Shown: piece after piece, positions 1-6,195 of the stretch | How the letters are laid out: each line of letters starts with the position of its first letter | How positions within the stretch are numbered: position 1 is the stretch's first letter | Assembly (NCBI GenBank): GCA_020722945.1 | Contig: DYJV01000087.1 | Span: forward strand, 1 to 8,044 | DNA from: Candidatus Methylomirabilis sp. | GTDB taxonomy: Bacteria > DYJV01 | DNA: 8,044 bases | Reading direction: 5' to 3' | Notes under the pieces: generated by a model | Told to the model about the DNA's origin: nothing | The model's input: the letters and a program-made list of their open reading frames with translations, nothing else | The model's database searches: none | Translations under genes and position numbers: made by a program

Positions 1-75
1 TTTTGATGACGCTATTATTATATTTTGATGACGCTATTATTATATTTTGATGACGTTTTGATGACGTCATCAAAA
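1..75. repeat. Iteron array (probable replication origin)
   Basis: The 11-bp core TTTTGATGACG occurs at 1, 23, 45 and 56, and once inverted at 65-75. Units 1-22 and 23-44 are identical and carry the same 11-bp spacer, CTATTATTATA. The third is only the core, and the fourth is fused to the inverted copy. A 22-bp period places the cores on one face of the helix, as in iterons bound by Rep_3-type initiators, and a gene of that type lies at 5210. An A+T-rich stretch follows directly. The array begins at the window edge, so more units may lie to the left. Its distance of about 5 kb from rep is unusual; elements may have been inserted between them, or the array could serve another initiator outside the window. 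Confidence 0.75.
56..75. repeat. Perfect 20-bp palindrome at the end of the iteron array
   Basis: TTTTGATGACGTCATCAAAA is two iteron cores meeting head to head and sharing CG. In iteron plasmids inverted core copies commonly act as operators bound by Rep dimers, while direct copies bind monomers. That role is an inference here, because the palindrome is not next to the rep promoter. Confidence 0.7.
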
Positions 76-130
76 CATAATAATACAGGTATAAAGAAAT
101 ATTTATAATTATAAATAAATATTTATTTAT
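76..130. other. A+T-rich palindromic segment, candidate DNA-unwinding element
   Basis: This stretch is almost all A and T. It contains two overlapping perfect palindromes, a 16-bp one at 101-116 and a 20-bp one at 111-130 (ATAAATAAAT followed by its reverse complement). Position next to iterons fits the duplex-opening region of a theta-type origin. No clear DnaA box was seen. Confidence 0.5.
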
Positions 131-340
131 TATCAGCACTCGGTGAGTGAAAATTGATCACAACTTCAGCCATGTGGAAAAGTCTCTCTCGTTTGTATTG
201 TTCCTTTTAAATCTGCTTGCGTTTGCATATTCTGGCGAAATCCAGCCAGTCATTCTGATTTAATCCAGCCATTTTTTAGCACTTTCCAGAATCAGTAGCA
301 GAATTGCCGGAAGTAATGGCCGAATTATTCCGGAACGGGT
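131..340. mobile_element. Gene-free segment, probable insertion-sequence end remnant (IS21-like)
   Basis: No credible ORF is present on either strand. Base composition is clearly richer in G+C than the surroundings. Two imperfect 20-bp repeats with a 23-bp period lie at 229-248 and 252-271, both of the form ATTCTG-N4-AATCCAGCCA. Further motifs are TTGATCAC near 155 and TTCCGG/CCGGAA around 308-335. Multiple imperfect repeats inside a terminus are typical of IS21-family ends, and the segment on the minus strand reads like such an end from memory. No istA/istB, second terminus or target duplication is visible, so this can only be a relic, and the family assignment is weak. Confidence 0.3.
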
Positions 341-350
341 AACCAAATTG

Positions 351-450
351 AATACTTGAAAATTAAATTAAATTGGTGTATATTGATAATAGCTTCGTGA
401 TACAGATGTTCCGCTGTTAGTCAGTCTATATGCTGCGATAAGTCGGTAAA
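351..450 (+). repeat. Direct repeat copy 1 (5' module of the guide-RNA-like element)
   Basis: This ~100-bp segment recurs at 7756-7851 with five substitutions and a 5-bp length difference (an extra AAATT here). Two of the substitutions compensate each other across a small hairpin: C426-G432 here corresponds to T7826-A7832 there, flanked by CAG/CTG pairs (422-424 with 433-435). That pattern suggests selection on RNA structure. The repeat also carries the promoter at 356-384. Confidence 0.8.
356..384 (+). promoter_or_regulatory. Candidate sigma70 promoter for the RNA element upstream of nrdD
   Basis: TTGAAA (356-361) and TATATT (379-384) are separated by 17 bp, which predicts transcription starting near 391. 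The second copy of this repeat lacks 5 bp in the spacer and has CTGAAA in the -35 position, so its promoter appears to be broken. The same transcript could run on into nrdD. Confidence 0.45.
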
Positions 451-630
451 AACAGAGTTAAAATAGAGTTAAATGCGTCTTTTAAATATTAGAAGTATAG
501 GACTAAGTACGCTGGGGCACAGCAGATTTTAAGCTTGTGGAGATAGTTCATTAGAGTTATCATTGAAGTAAGAAAAAGAATGCTTAGTAAACTAAGCAGA
601 AGTCACAGGGTTTGTCCCGTGGAGTGTCAC
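391..630 (+). ncRNA. Putative standalone omegaRNA (TnpB/Cas12f-type guide-RNA scaffold)
   Basis: There is no credible protein-coding ORF. From the predicted start the segment contains hairpins ACAG/CTGT (402-405 with 414-417), CAG-C/G-CTG (422-435), a perfect 8-bp stem (581-588 with 591-598), and a terminal stem CAC-A-GGG/CCC-GTG (604-610 with 616-621) ending GTGGAGTGTCAC at 630. A terminal hairpin preceded by AGAAG and followed by GTGTCAC resembles the right end of IS200/IS605-type tnpB elements, where the omegaRNA scaffold ends and the guide begins. The sequence around 385-450 also recalls Cas12f tracrRNA cores. A guide would then be 631-650, in the nrdD leader. No tnpB is present, although a stop-riddled remnant of its 3' end around 510-555 is possible. 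The family match is from memory; the repeats and folds are visible directly. Confidence 0.5.
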
Positions 631-668
631 AATATCAAATCAATAAAAATATAAGAAAGGGTTTTACT

Positions 669-3476
669 ATGTTAAATTTAACAACTGAACAACTTAAATC
701 ATTGGATGATTTTGTTAAAGAATATATTCAAGCAGAAAATGCCGCAATTGGTTCTCGTTATGATGCAAATGCAAATGTAATTAATAAAAATGTCATCACA
801 TTGATTGGTGAAATGGTCAAACCACTATTCATTCAATATAACCGTTATACAAGATATCAGCAAATGGTTAAAGATTTTGGCATAGAGCTGGCTGATGAAT
901 ATATAAAAGATATTGAAAATGCTCGAATTTATCAGCACGATGAAAGTCATTATTTACCATATTGCTTGAGTATTTCATTATTTCCATTTCTACAAAATGG
1001 TTCAAAATGTATAGGTGGTATCACCGAAAGGCCTAAACATTTATCATCATTTTGTGGTGGGTTGATTAATCTCATGAATCAGGTTGCAGCACAGGTTGCT
1101 GGTGCTGTAGCCATACCTTCATTATTGGTTTGTTTCGACTTTTTTTCTCGTAAGGACTATGGTGAAAATTATTTAGAAACACATGAAAATGAAATAAAAC
1201 AAGAACTACAGCATCTAATCTACTATTTAAATGAACCATGTTCCGGTCGTTCTGGACAATGTGTTCGAGCTGATACCACTCAATTGTGGACACCAAGTGG
1301 GTTTAAATATCTTCACGAATTAAAAGTTGGGGACGAGTGTTATGTATGGAAAAATGGAAAATATGAAATTGAAAAAATTAAAAAATTAAACATCTATGAT
1401 TATAATGATGAACTTTTACAATTTTCTGGTAAAAATTATCAACAAACAGTAACTCCAAATCATAGAATTGTTTATAAAAAAGATAACATAGACATTATCG
1501 AAATTACAGAAGCACATAATATGTTTGGTCATAGCAAAATTTCTATGCCAGTGTGTGCCAATATAGATCGAGAAGATTATCCAATATCTGATGATTTGTT
1601 AATATTATCAACATATGCGCTAACTTATGGTAACATTGAGGTACTAAATGACTATACTCATTATAATGCGATGTCAGCATTGACATATTATGTATCAAAA
1701 AATAGAAAATCATATCAAGCCATAATTAACTCACTAAATACACTTCAGATTACATATTCTATAAAATCTGTAAAAAAATCTATAGGGAATTATGACGATG
1801 TTGTTGCAATTTCGTTAACACCAACACAATCCAAGGAAATCTTATCCATAATAAATAATACAAAAAAACAAGTTCCAGATTTATTTTTGAAGTTATCATC
1901 ACGACAAGCAAATATAATTATTAAACATTGGAGTATGTCTGGTGGGCAAGAATTAAAAACAACTCCAAGATTATTACAATGTGACAATCATGAAATTGCT
2001 GACAAAGTTCAACAAATCTGTCTGTTGGGTGGTATGGGGAGTAGTATAATAGAACGACAGGGTATTGATCCAAAAAAGACAATCTATGTTTATATATTTT
2101 CACAAAAATTTAAACGTGTATCTGAATACAACAAAGTTTTTTATCATGGTAAAGTGTGGTGCCCTACAACAGATGCCGGTGTTGTAATTTTTAGAGAAGA
2201 AAATAAGACACCATATATATCTGGGAATTCTATATTTTGGAATGTGAGTATATTTGATAAACTCTATCTCGAAGGAATGTATGGCAATTTTGTATATCCA
2301 GCAGATTCTTCTAAAGTTAACATTGATTCTGTAATGAAACTTCAAAAATTCTTTTTAACATGGTTTAATAAAGAACGTGAAAAATCGTTATTGACATTTC
2401 CTGTTATAACGTGTGCAATGGTATATGATAAACAAAAACAGGTAATTGATAAAGAATTTAAAAAAATGGTCTGTGAAGAACTCTCTCAAGGAAATGGATT
2501 TTTTGTTTATCTTTCAGATAGTGTTGATAGCCTTTCAAGCTGTTGTAGGCTTAGAAACGAAACAAAAAATGAATTTTCGTTTACACTTGGAAATGTTGGT
2601 GAAATGACTGGTTCTGTCAATGTAATTACAATTAATATGAATAGATTTATTCAAGATACCCATAGAATTGCACAGCAGACGAATGTTAATTTTTCAAAAC
2701 TTTTAATATCAGAACTAAGAAAAATGGTTCAGAAAATACATAAATATCATGTTTCTATTCGTAAAATTCTGACATTTATGCGGGATTCTAACATGTACCC
2801 TGTACATAGCGCACATTTCATAGAAATGGAACGTCAATTTTCAACAATTGGTATTAACGGACTTGTAGAAGCAGCAGAATATCTTGGGTATGATATAACT
2901 CCAAACGATCAGTATATGAATTTCTGTGCAACTATTTTGAAAACAATTTCAGCTGAAAATAAGGCGGCGAATGAATTATATGGAATTCGTTTTAACACAG
3001 AGTTTGTACCGGGCGAAAATGCTGGTCATAAGTTAGCACAATGGGATAAACGAGATGGCTATGTTGTTCCAAGAGAATGTTATAATTCATATTTTTACAG
3101 AGTCGAAGATGATGGATTGTCTGTAATTGAAAAGGCAAATATGCACGGTAAACTTGTAACAAAGTATCTTGATGGCGGCAGCGCTGTTCATTACAACATG
3201 GATAGCTACATGACAGCAGAACAGTATTCAAAGTGGATTGATGTAAACGCATATGTTGGTGTAAACTACTTTTGCACAAATATCTTGATTACTTGTTGTG
3301 AAGAAGAAAATTGTGGTTATATTAACAAGAATACCGAATATCATTGTGTTAAATGTGGTAGTAAAAACGTTTCACATGCGACAAGAGTAATTGGATTTTT
3401 GAAAAAAATTAAAAATTTTTCCAAGGCCAGACAAGAAGAAGCTGCATTGAGATTTTACCACAAAGATAAAGTATGA
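669..3476 (+). CDS. nrdD: Anaerobic ribonucleoside-triphosphate reductase, class III, with intein
   Basis: This enzyme reduces ribonucleoside triphosphates to dNTPs using a glycyl radical and works only without oxygen. ATG at 669 is chosen because AGAAAGG (653-660) precedes it; the frame is open from a TTG at 612, but that lies inside the upstream RNA hairpin. The precursor is 935 aa. Removing the intein (residues 198-520) leaves 612 aa, close to the ~605 aa of phage T4 NrdD. Visible landmarks are the SGQ|SIFWNVSIFD junction, a Cys pair (625/626) followed by RLRNE where the thiyl-radical cysteine is expected, Cys clusters at 876-882 and 893-896 for the C-terminal zinc site, and RVIGFL with the radical glycine at 909. 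Its stop overlaps the start of the activase gene nrdG by 4 bp, implying coupled translation. Confidence 0.95.
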   Translation: MLNLTTEQLKSLDDFVKEYIQAENAAIGSRYDANANVINKNVITLIGEMVKPLFIQYNRYTRYQQMVKDFGIELADEYIKDIENARIYQHDESHYLPYCLSISLFPFLQNGSKCIGGITERPKHLSSFCGGLINLMNQVAAQVAGAVAIPSLLVCFDFFSRKDYGENYLETHENEIKQELQHLIYYLNEPCSGRSGQCVRADTTQLWTPSGFKYLHELKVGDECYVWKNGKYEIEKIKKLNIYDYNDELLQFSGKNYQQTVTPNHRIVYKKDNIDIIEITEAHNMFGHSKISMPVCANIDREDYPISDDLLILSTYALTYGNIEVLNDYTHYNAMSALTYYVSKNRKSYQAIINSLNTLQITYSIKSVKKSIGNYDDVVAISLTPTQSKEILSIINNTKKQVPDLFLKLSSRQANIIIKHWSMSGGQELKTTPRLLQCDNHEIADKVQQICLLGGMGSSIIERQGIDPKKTIYVYIFSQKFKRVSEYNKVFYHGKVWCPTTDAGVVIFREENKTPYISGNSIFWNVSIFDKLYLEGMYGNFVYPADSSKVNIDSVMKLQKFFLTWFNKEREKSLLTFPVITCAMVYDKQKQVIDKEFKKMVCEELSQGNGFFVYLSDSVDSLSSCCRLRNETKNEFSFTLGNVGEMTGSVNVITINMNRFIQDTHRIAQQTNVNFSKLLISELRKMVQKIHKYHVSIRKILTFMRDSNMYPVHSAHFIEMERQFSTIGINGLVEAAEYLGYDITPNDQYMNFCATILKTISAENKAANELYGIRFNTEFVPGENAGHKLAQWDKRDGYVVPRECYNSYFYRVEDDGLSVIEKANMHGKLVTKYLDGGSAVHYNMDSYMTAEQYSKWIDVNAYVGVNYFCTNILITCCEEENCGYINKNTEYHCVKCGSKNVSHATRVIGFLKKIKNFSKARQEEAALRFYHKDKV
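1260..2228 (+). other. Intein in NrdD (323 aa) with a degenerate LAGLIDADG domain
   Basis: The intein begins with Cys1 (codon 1260) in CVRADTTQLWTPSGFKYL, a standard block A followed by LKVGDECYV. Block B is TVTPNHRIV, with the TxxH residues. The C-terminal blocks are GKVWCPTTDAGVVIF and NKTPYISGN, ending in Asn (2226-2228), with Ser as the +1 extein residue. All splicing residues are therefore present except that the penultimate residue is Gly rather than the usual His, a known variant. The central ~200 aa resembles a DOD-type homing endonuclease, but the two helices (near ILSTYALTYGN and IIKHWSMSGG) lack the aspartates expected before the final glycine. Splicing looks possible and nuclease activity unlikely. 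It sits in the conserved Q|S motif of NrdD. Confidence 0.9.
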
Positions 3477-3904
3477 AATATTTAACTGAACAAATTGTAT
3501 TTCAAGAAATTCCAACTGAAATTTCATTAGCATTTGAAATCACAAATTGTCCTAGAAGATGTCCGGGGTGTCATACCCCGGAGCTTCAGTGTGATTGTGG
3601 TGAAGTGCTAACTATTCAAAAATTTGATCAAATCTGCGAAAAGTATACCTCTTATGATGGCAAATATCTATTTGGATGTGTTCTTTTCCTAGGTGGTGAA
3701 CAGCACCAAGAATTAACAGATTTTCTTGAATATTGTCATAAAAAAGGATTCAAAACCGCCCTTTATACCGGAGCAAATTCTGTTGATTTGAGTGTTTTAA
3801 AAAATCTTGATTATGTAAAGCTAGGGGAGTATAATGAAGCTCTGGGTGCTCTTGGTCAACCTACAACAAATCAAGTATTATTTCAAGTTTATAGAATAAA
3901 GTGA
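3473..3904 (+). CDS. nrdG: Anaerobic ribonucleotide reductase activating protein (radical SAM)
   Basis: NrdG uses S-adenosylmethionine and a [4Fe-4S] cluster to create the glycyl radical on NrdD. The 143-aa protein contains CPRRCPGC, a CX3CX2C cluster motif (Cys 26, 30 and 33) typical of radical-SAM activases, then FLGGE in the position of the SAM-binding GGE motif. It ends with LGQPTTNQVLFQV, matching the family's usual C terminus. Length is slightly under T4 NrdG (156 aa), and the gene looks complete. Its ATG overlaps the nrdD stop (ATGA at 3473-3476), so the two subunits are probably made in proportion. An unusual G+C-rich perfect inverted repeat, 8 bp with a 5-nt loop, lies at 3562-3582 over the Cys-motif codons. 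Confidence 0.95.
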   Translation: MKYLTEQIVFQEIPTEISLAFEITNCPRRCPGCHTPELQCDCGEVLTIQKFDQICEKYTSYDGKYLFGCVLFLGGEQHQELTDFLEYCHKKGFKTALYTGANSVDLSVLKNLDYVKLGEYNEALGALGQPTTNQVLFQVYRIK

Positions 3905-3913
3905 GTAAACTAA

Positions 3914-5053
3914 ATGATTGACATAAATTCAAATTGCTGCTATCAATATGATGAAAATTTTTTTAATGAAATTGATACTGAGTTTAAAGCATGGTTTTTA
4001 GGTTGGATATTAAGTAATGGTTTTATTGAAAAAAATGATTCTATAAAAATACAAATACATGCTAAAGATATTAATGTATTAAAACTAATAAAAAATGTAA
4101 TTCGTAAAAATTTAAAAATAAATAAAACAAAAAATAAAAATATATTATCTCTTAAAATACATTCTATTAATATAGTTAACGATATTAAAAAAATGTTAAA
4201 CATAGAAGATAATGAATACAAATTATCATTAAACAATAATATAAATTTTGAACATATACCAAATGAATTTAAATATGATTTTATCAGAGGGTATTTTGAA
4301 GGAAATGGTACAATCAAAAATACATTTAATAATAAAAATGTACAATTGAGTTGTTCCATAATTAGTATAAATTCAAATATATTAAACATAATAAAATCAT
4401 TTATAAAAATACCATCATCTATTATTACTTATCAAAAAAATAATAAATCTTATTATATGTTAGAATATAAATCAACAAATGTTATAGATTTTCTTGGCAG
4501 ACTGTATGATAAAAATCCAACTTATTTATTACAGCGAAAAAGAGAACAATATTTGGATATTTCAAATTGGAAGTATAGAATACCAGATAAAATTAAAACA
4601 ATAGATTATATAAAAGTTCACAAAACTAGATCAGATGCAATAATTCCATCCAAAGCAAATGCTAGTGATAGTGGTTATGATTTAACCATAATTGAATTAA
4701 TTAAACAATGTGGTGATATGTTATTATTTGATACTGGTATTGCACTTGAACCACCTATAGGATATTATATAGATGTTGTTCCAAGAAGCTCTATATCTAA
4801 AACAGGTTATATTATGTTAAATAGTATTGGAATTATAGATCAAAGTTATAGAGGCTCAATTAAAATAGCTTTGACAAAAATAGATAAAACTAAACCAGAT
4901 TTAATACTACCTGTCAAAATTGCACAAATTATTATAAGACCATTTTTTAATCTACCGATAATAGAATCCCAATTATCAGATACCAGTAGAAATGATGGTG
5001 GTTTTGGTAGTACAAGTGACTACTCCCCACGGCTAAAGCCGGGTGGCTTCTAA
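3914..5053 (+). CDS. dut: LAGLIDADG-domain/dUTPase fusion protein
   Basis: The C-terminal half hydrolyses dUTP to dUMP and pyrophosphate. All five trimeric dUTPase motifs are present: ASDSGYDL (250-257), PRSS (290-293), GIIDQSYRG (306-314, with the catalytic Asp309), KIAQ (335-338) and RNDGGFGST (359-367). Residues 1 to about 224 form a LAGLIDADG-type domain: FLGWILSNG (28-36), IRGYFEGNG (124-132) and a closing LYDKNPTYLLQRKREQY. Asn replaces the catalytic Asp in both motifs (Asn35, Asn131), so the domain probably cannot cut DNA, though it might still bind it. The coding sequence of the first half is extremely A-rich. The start lies 9 nt after nrdG with no clear Shine-Dalgarno, suggesting coupling. 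After GGFGST the reading frame enters the downstream RNA element and gains a foreign 12-residue tail, SDYSPRLKPGGF. Confidence 0.9.
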   Translation: MIDINSNCCYQYDENFFNEIDTEFKAWFLGWILSNGFIEKNDSIKIQIHAKDINVLKLIKNVIRKNLKINKTKNKNILSLKIHSINIVNDIKKMLNIEDNEYKLSLNNNINFEHIPNEFKYDFIRGYFEGNGTIKNTFNNKNVQLSCSIISINSNILNIIKSFIKIPSSIITYQKNNKSYYMLEYKSTNVIDFLGRLYDKNPTYLLQRKREQYLDISNWKYRIPDKIKTIDYIKVHKTRSDAIIPSKANASDSGYDLTIIELIKQCGDMLLFDTGIALEPPIGYYIDVVPRSSISKTGYIMLNSIGIIDQSYRGSIKIALTKIDKTKPDLILPVKIAQIIIRPFFNLPIIESQLSDTSRNDGGFGSTSDYSPRLKPGGF

Positions 5054-5147
5054 AAGACGGTGACCCGCCCTCAGGCTTTGTAGTCCCAAAGCCAAAAATA
5101 CCGAAAACGAAATGACATTCCACAAGGCTTGTCCTGTGGAATGTCAC
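5018..5147 (+). ncRNA. Putative mini-element with IscB/HEARO-like omegaRNA, lacking iscB
   Basis: This compact G+C-richer block starts inside the dut 3' end. Visible pairings are GACTAC (5018-5023) with GTAGTC (5080-5085); CCAC-GGC (5027-5033) with GCC (5038-5040) and GTGG (5043-5046); GGGTGG (5041-5046) with CCGCCC (5065-5070), one G-U; and GGCTTT (5074-5079) with AAAGCC (5088-5093). Several are mutually nested as pseudoknots. The AGCCGGGTGGCTTCT...AAGACGGTGACCCGCCC style of sequence matches my recollection of HEARO RNA, the omegaRNA of IscB. A long 3' hairpin (5114-5123 with 5136-5145, plus an inner AGG/CCT stem) ends GTGGAATGTCAC, like the nrdD-side element. No iscB or transposase gene is present. 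The element could be a decayed or trans-mobilised IS200/IS605-superfamily derivative. Confidence 0.5.
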
Positions 5148-5209
5148 TGTATGATATCTTTCTAGCGTTCTTTCAACTTGGACTGAAAAAAACGAAGGTA
5201 TAAAAATAT

Positions 5210-5806
5210 ATGAAATTAAATTTCGGGATCAGTGTGAATAATAGTTTTTTTAAACAAAGCTATCACCTGACATTAACCCAGAAAAAAATACTATATTTTT
5301 TACTGTCCAAAAAACCAAAAAATGAATTAGCCTATTGGTGTGATTTGTCAGAATTTTATAAAAATAAAAAATCATTAAACAATATAATTACACGTAAAAC
5401 ACAAATTCAATTCAATTTCAATGGAACTATAGTATACAATCTATTAGAAAAACATAGATATAAAGTTTACGTGGAATTTAAAGAAGAATTTATTGATTAT
5501 ATTTTTGATTATAACAGAGGATTCACCAGATTAAAATTGAACGATATTTTAAATATCAAAAGTCTGGCAATATTAAATCTGTATGAATTATTGTGCCAGT
5601 GGAGGAAAATAGGTATTATTACAATAAATATAAATATATTAAAGCAGATAACAATAACTAATAAATATAACAATTACAACTTTATGATGATGTTTAGACA
5701 ATGGTATGTAAAATTAAAAGAACTGATAGATTTTGAGTATAAAGTTAATAACTACGACGGAACAAAGCTGATAAAAAGCATTACATTCACAATAAATAAG
5801 GGATAA
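5210..5806 (+). CDS. rep: Replication initiator protein, Rep_3/RepB-like, short form
   Basis: The protein likely binds the iterons and opens the origin. At 198 aa it is shorter than most Rep_3 initiators (about 250-320 aa), but the conserved framework is visible: SYHLTLTQKKILYFLLSK (winged-helix 1 start), YNRGFTRLKLNDIL then KSLAILNLYELLCQWRKIG (the family's 'ftry.l.~~~lks..sirLYell' region), and a second winged-helix ending FRQWYVKLKELIDFEYKV then KSITFTINKG. The shortening appears to lie in the middle of the first winged helix. The start is supported by GAAGG at 5194-5198. The upstream region is the RNA element's 3' flank, so rep may be transcribed from that element or from the nrd operon. 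No iterons lie immediately upstream, which is odd for an autoregulated Rep. Confidence 0.75.
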   Translation: MKLNFGISVNNSFFKQSYHLTLTQKKILYFLLSKKPKNELAYWCDLSEFYKNKKSLNNIITRKTQIQFNFNGTIVYNLLEKHRYKVYVEFKEEFIDYIFDYNRGFTRLKLNDILNIKSLAILNLYELLCQWRKIGIITININILKQITITNKYNNYNFMMMFRQWYVKLKELIDFEYKVNNYDGTKLIKSITFTINKG

Positions 5807-5833
5807 ATTTAATTCATTTTGTTAAATTAATTA

Positions 5834-5862
5834 TTGACAACAATTAAATAATATGCTATTAT
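5834..5862 (+). promoter_or_regulatory. Strong sigma70 promoter (extended -10) for the small-gene cluster
   Basis: TTGACA (5834-5839) is a perfect -35. It is followed at 17 bp by TATTAT (5857-5862), preceded by TG-C, an extended -10. The short repeats GTTAAATT (5821, 5882) and GTTAAGTT surround it, and AATTTAA/TTAAATT (5806-5812, 5822-5828) lies just upstream, so repressor binding is possible. The predicted start near 5869 gives a short leader before the gene at 5913. This is the best promoter in the window. Confidence 0.8.
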
Positions 5863-5912
5863 TTAGTTTAGTTAAGTTTTGGTTAAATTGTTTTTAAATT
5901 AGGAGAAAATAA

Positions 5913-6137
5913 ATGAAAATTCAACTGGATACTATTGCTCTCGAAAAACTGATTGATGATTGTTGTAAACTTTCGATAAAAGATTTGCTTATATATTCTA
6001 TTTATTTTGTTTATATGTTTGTGTTTCTGATAGACTCTTTTTTTAAACAGACAAGCAGAAACATTTATAAAATTTTAAACAGAATAAAGTTAGCTTATGA
6101 AAACTATCAAAGATGTATTAAGCGAAATAATATCTGA
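5913..6137 (+). CDS. Small predicted single-span membrane protein, unknown function
   Basis: I do not recognise this 74-aa protein. It has an acidic, amphipathic start (IALEKLIDDCCKL), one hydrophobic span of about 20 residues (near LLIYSIYFVYMFVFLIDSFF, residues 25-44) and a positively charged C-terminal tail rich in Lys and Arg, suggesting that the tail faces the cytoplasm. The ribosome site AGGAG (5901-5905) is strong, and the promoter at 5834 drives it directly, making this the first gene of the cluster. Small basic membrane proteins of this kind occur on phages and plasmids, but no specific role can be assigned. Confidence 0.75.
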   Translation: MKIQLDTIALEKLIDDCCKLSIKDLLIYSIYFVYMFVFLIDSFFKQTSRNIYKILNRIKLAYENYQRCIKRNNI

Positions 6138-6195
6138 TCAAGCAATGGATTTTTTGATGCTAAAATATTATTCTTGGAAAGGTAAATTATGTTAG
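6097..6195 (+). CDS. Possible 32-aa ORF overlapping both neighbours
   Basis: ATG at 6097 opens a frame ending TAG at 6195 (it begins MKTIKDVLSEII and ends in Cys). It overlaps the end of the preceding gene by 41 nt and the first codons of the next gene by 7 nt, filling the only gap between them. That bridging arrangement is common among coupled phage genes. There is no good Shine-Dalgarno, and no family is recognised, so it may be chance. Confidence 0.3.
   Translation: MKTIKDVLSEIISDQAMDFLMLKYYSWKGKLC

Noticed and set aside
1-75. CRISPR array
   Set aside because: The repeat core is 11 bp and the intervening sequence is identical between units, so these are iterons rather than repeats with distinct spacers.
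612-668. Upstream TTG start for nrdD, adding 19 residues
   Set aside because: The added codons lie over the terminal hairpin of the RNA element and have no ribosome site, whereas ATG at 669 has AGAAAGG and matches the family N terminus.
351-668. Group I intron or IStron upstream of nrdD
   Set aside because: I could not find the conserved P, Q, R and S core, and the nrdD reading frame is not interrupted there.
3943-4389. 148-codon open frame on the minus strand opposite the dut fusion
   Set aside because: It is a hydrophobic antisense shadow of very A-rich coding sequence, with no ribosome site. The + strand frame has recognisable motifs.
5178-5204. Promoter directly upstream of rep (TTGGAC ... 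TATAAA)
   Set aside because: The spacing is only 15 bp and the -35 is weak, so it is not listed as a feature.
5806-5828. Rho-independent terminator after rep
   Set aside because: The stem is A/T only (AATTTAA/TTAAATT), with no G+C and no clean U-run. An operator is as likely.
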